In this document: in pieces, positions 6,738-13,038 of the stretch
Position numbering within the stretch: position 1 is the first letter of the stretch
How the letters are laid out: every line of letters begins with the position of its first letter
Source of the DNA: RGIG5612 sp045598285
GTDB taxonomy: Bacteria; Bacillota; Clostridia; Lachnospirales; Lachnospiraceae
Direction of reading: 5' to 3'
Assembly (NCBI GenBank): GCA_045598285.1
Contig: JAZLLU010000034.1
Coordinates: 1-30,321 of the forward strand
Length of the DNA: 30,321 nucleotides
Notes under the pieces: generated by a model
Database searches by the model: none
Told to the model about the DNA's origin: nothing
The model's input: only the letters and a program-made list of their open reading frames with translations
Position numbers and translations under genes: made by a program

Positions 6738-8102
6738 ATGGAAGAAACAAAAAAAGAAAAATTTAATAGATATGATTTAACAGAGGGAAGCGTAATCAAG
6801 AAGATGATTGTCTTTGCGCTTCCTTTGGTTTTGACTTTTATTTTACAAGCCGTTTTTGGACTTTGTGATATGGCTATAGTAGGGCATTATTTAGGTGCGC
6901 CTGGAATGAGCGCTGTAAATATTGCTGGATTAATTATCAATGTTTTGACAGCTATCGCAAGTGGATTAAGTAATGGCGGAAATGTCTATATCGGTCAACT
7001 TTTTGGTGCAAGAAAAAGAGATGTAATTCCTAAGATTGCCGGAGCACTTCTTAGCTTTATGATTGTTGTCTCGGTTGGACTAGTAATTTTAACGATTGTT
7101 TTTGCAAGACCTATGCTGCTTGCGTTAGATACTCCTAAAGAAGCTTTTAATGATGGCGTAACATATTTGATGTGGGTTGCAGCTGGATCAATTTTCCTTT
7201 TTGCATATAACGCATTGGCAGCATCTTTAAGAGCTGTTGGCGATTCTATTCTTCCTACGATAGCTATCACAATTGGTATTTTGGTTAACATAGGACTTGA
7301 CTACTTATTTGTAGGTCCTTGTGGTATGGGCGTGGCAGGAGCTGCAATAGCTACATTGGTTTGTGAAGCGCTTACAGCTGTTTTAGCGTACATATTTGCG
7401 GTTAAACATAAAATTTTAACGCTTAAAATTTCTGACTATAAGATGAAAGGCGAATATGTACACACTATGTTGAAAATTGGACTTCCGCTTGCTTTGCAAT
7501 TCGCGCTTAACGTTGCATCTTATGTTTTGATTAGTGCTTTTGTAAATCAGTATGGAGTTGACGCGAGTGCAGCTTCGGGTGCGGTTTCTAAGATTGGAAC
7601 ATTTGCAATTTTGCCGTCCCAGGCTTTGCAGGCAACTATGCTTACACTTACCGCGCAAAACATTGCAATTAAAAATTACAGTAGAATTAAAAAGAGTTTA
7701 GCTATTACTTTAATAATTTCTGTATTTTTCTCAGGGGCCTTTTGGCTTGCAGCACATTTTGCGCCGCAAGGCATGCTCGGTATATTTACAACTGACAGGG
7801 CAGTTTTAGAAATAGGTGCAAGATTTTTCCAAATTATGACGATAAGCTATATCTTTGAAAGTATATTATTTAGCTTTCTTGGAATTATTTCAGGGTCGGG
7901 ATATACAATTCTTTCGTTTTGCCTAGGATTGTTTTCAGCATATATAGTTAGATTTCCGCTGGTGATTATATTTAATAAGGCTACGGAACTTGGTTTTAAT
8001 GGAATAGCATGGGCTTACGTTTGTGCGCCATTTGCAGCCAGCGTAGGTGCTTTTGTCTTCTACTTGACAGGAAAATGGAAAAAATCGAAGATAAAACTAT
8101 AA
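6738..8102 (+). CDS. MATE family efflux transporter
   Basis: A 454-residue integral membrane protein with about twelve helices in two similar halves, the multidrug and toxic compound extrusion fold, normally a Na+ or H+ antiporter. Each half starts with a cytoplasmic stretch and a helix of the type MIVFALPLVLTFILQAVFGL (first half, about 23-42) and MLKIGLPLALQFALNVASYV (second half). MAIVGHYLG and the later PTIAITIGILVNIGLDYLF are typical of the DinF/NorM-like clostridial branch. The gene begins 3 bases after the metY stop with no clear ribosome binding site of its own, suggesting translational coupling. The substrate is unknown; the company of folT and metY could hint at export of a sulfur or folate compound, but MATE genes often sit in unrelated operons. 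Confidence 0.88.
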   Translation: MEETKKEKFNRYDLTEGSVIKKMIVFALPLVLTFILQAVFGLCDMAIVGHYLGAPGMSAVNIAGLIINVLTAIASGLSNGGNVYIGQLFGARKRDVIPKIAGALLSFMIVVSVGLVILTIVFARPMLLALDTPKEAFNDGVTYLMWVAAGSIFLFAYNALAASLRAVGDSILPTIAITIGILVNIGLDYLFVGPCGMGVAGAAIATLVCEALTAVLAYIFAVKHKILTLKISDYKMKGEYVHTMLKIGLPLALQFALNVASYVLISAFVNQYGVDASAASGAVSKIGTFAILPSQALQATMLTLTAQNIAIKNYSRIKKSLAITLIISVFFSGAFWLAAHFAPQGMLGIFTTDRAVLEIGARFFQIMTISYIFESILFSFLGIISGSGYTILSFCLGLFSAYIVRFPLVIIFNKATELGFNGIAWAYVCAPFAASVGAFVFYLTGKWKKSKIKL

Positions 8103-8140
8103 TTTTTCTACCATTATGGGCCAAATCATAATATAATTAT

Positions 8141-8180
8141 AAAATACAAAAGATGTTGCATTGTTTTTTGTATTTTTTTT
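8141..8180 (+). terminator. AT-rich inverted repeat, possible weak terminator
   Basis: AAAATACAAAA (8141-8151) and TTTTGTATTTT (8166-8176) are a perfect 11-bp inverted repeat with a 14-base loop, followed by four more T. It lies 38 bases after the MATE stop. The stem has a single G-C pair, so it would be a weak terminator; a protein-binding site is the alternative. Confidence 0.4.
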
Positions 8181-8208
8181 GAATAAAATTAGTATGGTTA
8201 ATTAGATT
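8179..8208 (+). promoter_or_regulatory. Candidate promoter of metV-metF-lpdA
   Basis: TTGAAT (8179-8184), 18 bases, TAGATT (8203-8208), about 30 bases before the metV start. The match is moderate. An AGGAGG ribosome binding site follows at 8221-8226. Confidence 0.35.
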
Positions 8209-8238
8209 ATTATTAAACATAGGAGGATATTTGTTAGC

Positions 8239-8898
8239 ATGATAGTATCAGAGAAAAAGCCTTTTGAAGAAGTGCTTGATATGCTCGGGGATGCCAAGAA
8301 AGTTGCTCTTGTTGGATGCGGAAGTTGCGCAACAAGTTGTAAAGTTGGCGGAGTAGAAGAACTTGATCAAATGGAAGAAGCATTAAAAGAAAAAGGAATT
8401 AGCGTAGTAGCAAAGATTATGCCAGATGAATCTTGCCAAAAGATGCTCTTAAAGAAAGAAATGAAGGCTCTTAAAGACGTTGAAGTTGATGCGGTTATTT
8501 CTTTAGCATGTGGTAATGGTGTTCAAACGGTTGCTCAAAATATTGACCTTCCTGTTTATCCAGCTACTAACACAAAATTCTTAGGACAGGTTGAACGTAT
8601 TGGTATCTTCAATGAAGAATGCCGTATGTGTGGTGATTGTGTTCTTGGACTTACAGGTGGTATTTGCCCAATTACACAGTGTGCTAAAAGTTTGGTTAAT
8701 GGTCCTTGCGGTGGACAAAAAGATGGCAAGTGTGAAGTTGACCCTCAAAACCCATGTGCATGGATTGAGATATATAACAGACTTGAGAAATTAGGAAAAC
8801 TTGATCTCTTAGCAAAGACTAGAAAAGACAAAGGATATGCTAAGAACATTTATCCTAAACACATAAACTTAAAAGAGAAAAAGGAGGAGACTGAATAA
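8239..8898 (+). CDS. metV: MetV, cysteine-rich partner of methylene-THF reductase
   Basis: A 219-residue protein of the methylenetetrahydrofolate reductase C-terminal family. In acetogens MetV forms a complex with the short MetF and is thought to pass electrons to its flavin. Thirteen cysteines are visible. They form an N-terminal group (C27, C30, C34 in CGSCATSC), C66 and C91, and a C-terminal cluster ECRMCGDC (C128, C131, C134) with CPITQC, NGPCGG, GKC and NPCAW (C143 to C173), suited to zinc and iron-sulfur clusters. ATG 8239 lies 12 bases after AGGAGG, which is long, but no better in-frame start exists. Its stop overlaps the metF start by one base (TAATG), implying coupled translation of the two subunits. 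The assignment is strong from the adjacent metF and the cysteine pattern. Confidence 0.9.
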   Translation: MIVSEKKPFEEVLDMLGDAKKVALVGCGSCATSCKVGGVEELDQMEEALKEKGISVVAKIMPDESCQKMLLKKEMKALKDVEVDAVISLACGNGVQTVAQNIDLPVYPATNTKFLGQVERIGIFNEECRMCGDCVLGLTGGICPITQCAKSLVNGPCGGQKDGKCEVDPQNPCAWIEIYNRLEKLGKLDLLAKTRKDKGYAKNIYPKHINLKEKKEETE

Positions 8899-9824
8899 TG
8901 AGTGCATTAAAAGAAGCTTTTGAAGCAGGAAAATTTGGTGTTACTGCCGAAATGGCACCTCCAAAAGGATATGATTTTACAGAACAAATCGAAGTTGCAA
9001 CTCAACTTCTTAAAGGAAAGGTACACGGTGTTAACGTTACAGATATGCAAAGCGCTTGCCTTAAGGCATCTTCAATTGGTCTTTGTATAGCGCTTAAACA
9101 AGCTGGTGTTGAACCAATCCTTCAGATGACAGGCCGTGATAGAAGCCGTATGGCTATCATGGGTGATTTCTTGGCAGCAGCTCACTTCGGAGTTGACACT
9201 ATGCTCGCTCTTACAGGTGACCACACAACTGTTGGTGACTGCAAAGAATCTAAGCCTGTATTCGACCTTGATTCAGTTGGCATCTTGCAGATGCTTACAA
9301 ATATGGAAAACACTAATACAGACTGTGGCGGAAATGAACTTCAAGCTGAAGCTCCTAAGTTCTATAAAGGTGCATCAGTTACTCCTGTATATGAGCCAAT
9401 CGCTCTTCAAATCAACAAACTTCGTCAGAAGGTTGATGCAGGGGCACAGTATGTTCAAACACAAGGTTTGTTTAGCGTTGATAACCTTAAGAGATTTATG
9501 GACGAAGTTGATAAAGCTAATATTAAAGTTCATGTTATGGCAGGTATTATTCCTCTTAAGGCAGCAGGTATGGCTAAGTTCATGAATGCTAATGTTCCTG
9601 GTATCGATGTTCCAGAATGGATGATTCAAAGACTTGCTGACGCAGCAGCTGAAGGCAAAGAAAAAGATATTAAGGGTCTTCCAGCTAAGGCAGGTATCGA
9701 AATGGCAGCAGAAATGATTCAACAAATTAAAGAAGAAAAACTTTGCGATGGTGTTCATGTTATGGCTATCGGCGCAGAGAAGAACGTTCCTGTAATCTTA
9801 GAAAAAGCAGGCGTTACAATTTAA
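8898..9824 (+). CDS. metF: 5,10-methylenetetrahydrofolate reductase, MetV-dependent short form
   Basis: A 308-residue flavin TIM-barrel enzyme that reduces methylene-THF to methyl-THF. Visible are the first strand with the active-site glutamate (GVTAEMAPPKG, E near 18), VNVTDM with the conserved Asp, the MTGRDRSRMA segment in the QxTxRDxN position that contacts flavin, and MLALTGDH. QYVQTQGLF and the HVMAGIIPL loop follow. The length fits the catalytic domain without the eukaryotic regulatory domain. It starts at ATG 8898 inside the metV stop codon, with an AAGGAGGAG site at 8880-8888 just upstream. Partner metV and downstream lpdA and gcvH match the order known from the Wood-Ljungdahl clusters of acetogens and Clostridioides difficile. 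Methyl-THF would serve methionine synthesis or an acetyl-CoA pathway. I am very confident of the family. Confidence 0.93.
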   Translation: MSALKEAFEAGKFGVTAEMAPPKGYDFTEQIEVATQLLKGKVHGVNVTDMQSACLKASSIGLCIALKQAGVEPILQMTGRDRSRMAIMGDFLAAAHFGVDTMLALTGDHTTVGDCKESKPVFDLDSVGILQMLTNMENTNTDCGGNELQAEAPKFYKGASVTPVYEPIALQINKLRQKVDAGAQYVQTQGLFSVDNLKRFMDEVDKANIKVHVMAGIIPLKAAGMAKFMNANVPGIDVPEWMIQRLADAAAEGKEKDIKGLPAKAGIEMAAEMIQQIKEEKLCDGVHVMAIGAEKNVPVILEKAGVTI

Positions 9825-9846
9825 TTGCCCTAATGGAGGAGAAAAA

Positions 9847-11238
9847 ATGAAAATTACAGTTATTGGCGGTGGCCCAGGCGGATATGAAGCAGCTATCTAC
9901 GCAGCTAAAAAAGGTGCAGAAGTTGTTTTAGTTGAAAAACAAGAAGTCGGCGGCACATGCTTAAATAGAGGTTGTATTCCTACAAAAGCTTTTCTTGCTT
10001 CTTACGATGCTTTAGAAGCAGCTGAAACAGCTAAAAACTTTGGTATCTTAGGTGTAGGCGAAGAATTATCAAATGATTATAAAGCTATTTTAGATCGCAA
10101 GAACAAAGTTATGGAAAGCCTTGTAAAAGGTATTAAATTCCTTTGCAAACAAAACAACGTTACTATCTTAAACGGTTTTGGAAAGATGGTTGACGCTCAT
10201 CATGTAGAAGTTACATTAAACGAAGGTGGAGTAGAAGTAGTTGAAACGGATTATATTATCTTAGCTACTGGCTCAGTTCCAACTTGCCCTCCAATGTTTA
10301 ACGTTGATAGAAAAAGAGTTATTACTTCTGATGAGATTTTAGATTTCGAAGAAGCTCCAAAGAGCCTTATCTTAGTTGGTGGTGGTGTTATCGGTTGTGA
10401 AATCGGACAGTTCTTAAACAAGATGGGAACAGAAGTTACAATAGTTGAAGCCCTTCCACGTATTATGGCTACAATGGATGAAGACGTAAGCAAACAAATC
10501 TCACGTCAATTCAAGAAAGAAAAACTTAAAGTTTTAGCTGGCGACGGTATCGCTGAAGTTAATCCTTTCGAAGATCATGTTGAAGTAAAACTTGCTTCTG
10601 GTAAAGAACTTACAGCTGATTATTGCTTAGTTGCTATCGGTCGTGCACCTTTCACAACTGGTGTTGGACTTGAGGAAGCTGGCGTTGAACTTGGCGAAAG
10701 AGGAAGAATTAAAGTTAACGAATATCTTCAAACTACAGCTGAAAACATTTACGCTATTGGCGATATTTTACCTAGTGCTCAATTAGCACACGTTGCTTCT
10801 TTTGAAGGTATGGTTGCTGTTGATAATATCATGGGCGCTAAGAAAGAGATGACTTACCATGCTGTTCCTGGATGCGTATTTACAAATCCACAACTTGCAT
10901 CTGTAGGTACCTTAGAGTGGCAACTTCAAAAAGAAGGCAAAGAGCTTGATAAAGATTACAAGATTGGAACATTTGATTTCAAAGGTCTTGGAAAAGCTCA
11001 AGCTAGCGGACACCTTACAGGTTTCGTTAAAGTTATCGTAGATGCGAACGATGTTTTAATCGGTGCTGAAATCGTAGGTTCTGGTGCATCTGATATGCTC
11101 CAAGTTCTTACAACAGCTATCCAATTAAAACTTACAAGCGAGCAAGTTTTAGAAAGTATCTTCCCACATCCTTCTATGTGCGAAGCTATAAAAGAAGCTT
11201 TACATGATGTTCATGGCTTAAGCGTTAACAAAGGCTGA
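9847..11238 (+). CDS. lpdA: Dihydrolipoyl dehydrogenase
   Basis: A 463-residue pyridine nucleotide-disulfide oxidoreductase that reoxidises dihydrolipoyl groups, here presumably those of the downstream GcvH, with NAD+. Domains in order: FAD-binding GGGPGG (7-12), the redox disulfide in GGTCLNRGCIPTK (C38 and C43), an NAD-binding GGGVIGCEIG near 177-186, a second FAD contact IYAIGDI near 300, and the C-terminal dimer domain with the catalytic pair H441 and E446 in HPSMCE, where the usual form is HPTxSE. It starts at ATG 9847 behind GGAGGAG (9834-9840), 22 bases after metF. No lipoyl domain is fused to the N-terminus. The 2-oxoacid dehydrogenase genes are absent, so the context favours glycine cleavage or acetogen-type use rather than pyruvate dehydrogenase. 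Confidence 0.92.
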   Translation: MKITVIGGGPGGYEAAIYAAKKGAEVVLVEKQEVGGTCLNRGCIPTKAFLASYDALEAAETAKNFGILGVGEELSNDYKAILDRKNKVMESLVKGIKFLCKQNNVTILNGFGKMVDAHHVEVTLNEGGVEVVETDYIILATGSVPTCPPMFNVDRKRVITSDEILDFEEAPKSLILVGGGVIGCEIGQFLNKMGTEVTIVEALPRIMATMDEDVSKQISRQFKKEKLKVLAGDGIAEVNPFEDHVEVKLASGKELTADYCLVAIGRAPFTTGVGLEEAGVELGERGRIKVNEYLQTTAENIYAIGDILPSAQLAHVASFEGMVAVDNIMGAKKEMTYHAVPGCVFTNPQLASVGTLEWQLQKEGKELDKDYKIGTFDFKGLGKAQASGHLTGFVKVIVDANDVLIGAEIVGSGASDMLQVLTTAIQLKLTSEQVLESIFPHPSMCEAIKEALHDVHGLSVNKG

Positions 11239-11247
11239 AAATTTGCC

Positions 11248-11276
11248 TTGCAAAAAGTTTGATATTGTTATAAATT
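11248..11276 (+). promoter_or_regulatory. Possible internal promoter for gcvH
   Basis: TTGCAA (11248-11253), 17 bases and TAAATT (11271-11276) lie in the 72-base gap between lpdA and gcvH. The -10 match is partial. The gap is longer than elsewhere in the operon, which leaves room for separate transcription of gcvH. Confidence 0.3.
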
Positions 11277-11310
11277 GAATTTGATAAAATTATTTAAAGG
11301 AGATAGAAAA

Positions 11311-11685
11311 ATGAATTATCCTTCAGAACTTAAGTATACTACTGACCATGCATGGGTTGAGGTTGACGGCGACGTTGCTAAAATCGGTATCACTGATTAT
11401 GCACAAGATCAATTAGGCGATGTTCTTTATGTTGATCTTAAAGAAGTTGGCGAAGAACTTACTGCTGGCGATATCTTCACAGAAGTTGAATCTTCTAAGA
11501 CTACTTCAGAAGTTCCTTCACCTGTAAGCGGCGAAATTACAGCTGTTAACGAAGACCTTGATGACTCACCAGAGTTAGTTAACGAAGATCCTTACGCAGC
11601 ATGGATTCTTGAAGTTAAACTTTCTAATCCTGCTGAAGTTAACGCTCTTTTAAGCGCTGACGAGTATCAAGCTGGTTTAGAATAA
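11311..11685 (+). CDS. gcvH: Glycine cleavage system H protein
   Basis: A 124-residue lipoyl carrier protein that shuttles the aminomethyl group between the P, T and L proteins of glycine cleavage. It has the family start YPSELKYTTDHAWVE and the lipoylation motif VESSKTTSEVPSPVSG with modified lysine K63. Length and the closing DPYAAWILEVKLSNPAEV are typical. I choose ATG 11311, seven bases after AAAGGAGA; an upstream in-frame ATG at 11275 has no such site. The P (gcvP) and T (gcvT) genes are not in the window, but the L protein (lpdA) is directly upstream. In several bacteria orphan GcvH also serves as a donor in lipoate relay or accompanies Wood-Ljungdahl genes, so the role here may be wider than glycine cleavage. 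Confidence 0.94.
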   Translation: MNYPSELKYTTDHAWVEVDGDVAKIGITDYAQDQLGDVLYVDLKEVGEELTAGDIFTEVESSKTTSEVPSPVSGEITAVNEDLDDSPELVNEDPYAAWILEVKLSNPAEVNALLSADEYQAGLE

Positions 11686-11705
11686 TTCTAACTTAATAAA
11701 ATCTT

Positions 11706-11733
11706 AAAGCCACTACTTAGGTAGTGGCTTTTC
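11706..11733 (+). terminator. Intrinsic terminator after gcvH
   Basis: AAGCCACTAC (11707-11716) pairs perfectly with GTAGTGGCTT (11721-11730) across a TTAG loop, with a further A-T pair and a short T run. It closes the metV-gcvH operon. Confidence 0.9.
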
Positions 11734-11791
11734 TATTGGCTTGATATCTTAGGTTAATTAATAAATTTATTAATGCTAGTGACAAATAGGA

Positions 11792-11851
11792 TATGATTTT
11801 TTAGTTAAAGGAATTGTAATGGATAATACGAAAAAATTAAGTACCATGTGA
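11792..11851 (+). pseudogene. Promoter-like site and 10-codon ORF; possible truncated transporter gene or leader
   Basis: A TATGAT box (11792-11797), an AAAGGA ribosome binding site (11807-11812) and ATG 11819 are correctly spaced, but the frame closes after ten codons (MDNTKKLSTM, stop 11849-11851). The peptide resembles the start of ECF transporter S components, which often begin with a short N-T-K/R-K-L/I stretch before helix 1. I infer a gene whose body was lost, probably when the adjacent palindromic element arrived or by deletion. A functional leader peptide is the alternative. The -35 region is poor. Confidence 0.35.
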
Positions 11852-11903
11852 GTTGTAACCAGTCTTTATAGATTTTTCAGTACACTCATTTCTCTAAAAA
11901 ATA

Positions 11904-12093
11904 TTTTTGCCGTATTTTAACTAGTTTTGTACCCATTCAAATTTTATTAGCATCTTAATTTAACTGGTGCGTACTTTTGTTCAACAATTTCAATTCTATT
12001 GTTGACTATTTTTATATTTTTATTATTCACATTAAGTTGTTTTTTAATTCTATACTTTCAGAGGGTACAAAAGTTGACATTTAACGGCAAAAA
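11904..12093. repeat. Long interrupted palindrome (MITE-like)
   Basis: Two boxes recur in inverted orientation about one axis near 11998.5. TTTTTGCCGT (11904-11913) matches ACGGCAAAAA (12084-12093), and TTTTGTACCC (11925-11934) matches GGGTACAAAA (12063-12072). Both arms keep the same 11-base spacing between boxes. Near the axis TCAACAAT/ATTGTTGA (11981-12005) forms another hairpin followed by a T-rich stretch, which could act as a weak terminator. No ORF of useful size lies within. Terminal inverted repeats with a short AT-rich core suggest a non-autonomous mobile element. I see no convincing target duplication. Confidence 0.5.
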
Positions 12094-12095
12094 AT

Positions 12096-12202
12096 TATAA
12101 AAGACTAGATTCGTACGGGGTGCGAGCTTTATAAAAGACGAGGTGCCAGTCAAGGGCACCGTAAGGTGGCGAAGCTTCCCTTGACGGACAGCGAGACGGT
12201 GC
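12096..12202 (+). ncRNA. GC-rich hairpin element, candidate structured RNA
   Basis: This follows the palindrome directly and stands out from the AT-rich surroundings. TATAAAAGAC occurs twice, 34 bases apart (12096-12105 and 12130-12139), each followed by GGTGC. A hairpin follows: CC+GTCAAGGG (12146-12156) with CCCTTGAC+GG (12178-12187), containing a smaller CACC-GTAA-GGTG stem with a GNRA loop (12157-12168). CCGTAA and GCGAAG within it recur at 30239-30253. No class is recognised. It may be a transcribed RNA or part of the mobile element. From 12203 to 12283 I see nothing further. Confidence 0.4.
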
Positions 12203-12287
12203 TAAGGGAACACAAACAATTTTCAGCCAGAAGTTTTGCCAACTAACACTTTACAGAATCTAAAAATACTATATGTTGTACGTGTAT

Positions 12288-12316
12288 TTGAAAAAATATA
12301 CATTATAGGCTATAAT
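12288..12316 (+). promoter_or_regulatory. Near-consensus promoter with overlapping palindrome, ABC transporter operon
   Basis: TTGAAA (12288-12293), exactly 17 bases, TATAAT (12311-12316). The next gene's ATG (12325) is only nine bases beyond the -10 box, so transcription should begin at or next to the start codon. A perfect palindrome with 7-base arms, ATTATAG-G-CTATAAT (12302-12316), covers the -10 box, and TGTAT/ATACA (12284-12288, 12298-12302) spans the spacer. Both are plausible repressor sites. Confidence 0.85.
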
Positions 12317-12324
12317 AAGTTGTT

Positions 12325-13029
12325 ATGAGTTTTATTGAATTGAAAGATGTTGTAAAAGAATATGGTAATGATAATTCGGTGAAGATGAGGGCTGTTGATG
12401 GCATCAGCTTCGAAATTGAGCAAGGCGAGTTTGTTGTTATTGTTGGTCCCTCGGGAGCAGGAAAAACAACTGTACTTAATATGCTTGGCGGAATGGATAC
12501 AATTACATCAGGTCAAATTTTTGTAGATGGAATTGATATTGCTAAGTATAGCTCAAAACAACTTACTGAATACAGAAGACATGATGTTGGTTTTGTTTTT
12601 CAGTTTTATAACTTAGTCCCTAACTTCACTGCGTTAGAGAATGTTGAGCTTGCGAATCAAATTAGCAAGAATCCACTTGATGCAAAAGAGATTATGGCGG
12701 AAGTAGAACTTTCCCATAGACTTAATAATTTTCCTTCGCAACTTTCAGGTGGTGAGCAACAAAGAGTTTCAATTGCTAGAGCTATGGCAAAGAATCCTAA
12801 ACTTATGCTTTGCGATGAGCCAACAGGAGCTCTTGATTACAACACTGGAAAGACAATTCTTAAACTCTTGCAAGACATGTGCAGGGAAAAGAAGATGACG
12901 GTAATAGTTATTACTCATAATCAGGCAATTGCGCCTATGGCAGACAGAATAATTCACATCAAAAACGGAAAAGTTGAGAAAATGGAACTTAACAAAAATC
13001 CGCAATCAATTGATAAGATAGAGTGGTAG
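12325..13029 (+). CDS. ABC transporter ATP-binding protein (LolD/MacB-type)
   Basis: A 234-residue ATPase that pairs with the FtsX-type permease encoded next. Walker A GPSGAGKTT (41-49), the Q-loop in VGFVFQFYNLVP, signature LSGGEQQRVSIARAM (140-154), Walker B LMLCDEPTGALD (160-171) and the H-loop VIVITHN are all intact. The YNLVPNFTALENVEL segment and short length are typical of the MacB/LolD group, whose members in Firmicutes export peptides or antibiotics or serve lipoprotein and cell-wall processes by mechanotransmission. No Shine-Dalgarno sequence precedes ATG 12325, and the promoter -10 box ends nine bases upstream, so the mRNA is probably leaderless. MSFIELKDVVKEYG is the standard N-terminus of this family, which supports the start. 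The permease follows after nine bases. Confidence 0.92.
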   Translation: MSFIELKDVVKEYGNDNSVKMRAVDGISFEIEQGEFVVIVGPSGAGKTTVLNMLGGMDTITSGQIFVDGIDIAKYSSKQLTEYRRHDVGFVFQFYNLVPNFTALENVELANQISKNPLDAKEIMAEVELSHRLNNFPSQLSGGEQQRVSIARAMAKNPKLMLCDEPTGALDYNTGKTILKLLQDMCREKKMTVIVITHNQAIAPMADRIIHIKNGKVEKMELNKNPQSIDKIEW

Positions 13030-13038
13030 GATAAGGTT

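Noticed and set aside
8103..8238. SAM riboswitch or T-box ahead of the one-carbon operon
   Set aside because: None of the conserved SAM-I or T-box blocks (for example the AGGGTGG antiterminator bulge) is present.
9136..9585. 149-codon open frame on the plus strand
   Set aside because: It is an out-of-frame shadow of metF; the peptide has no family features.
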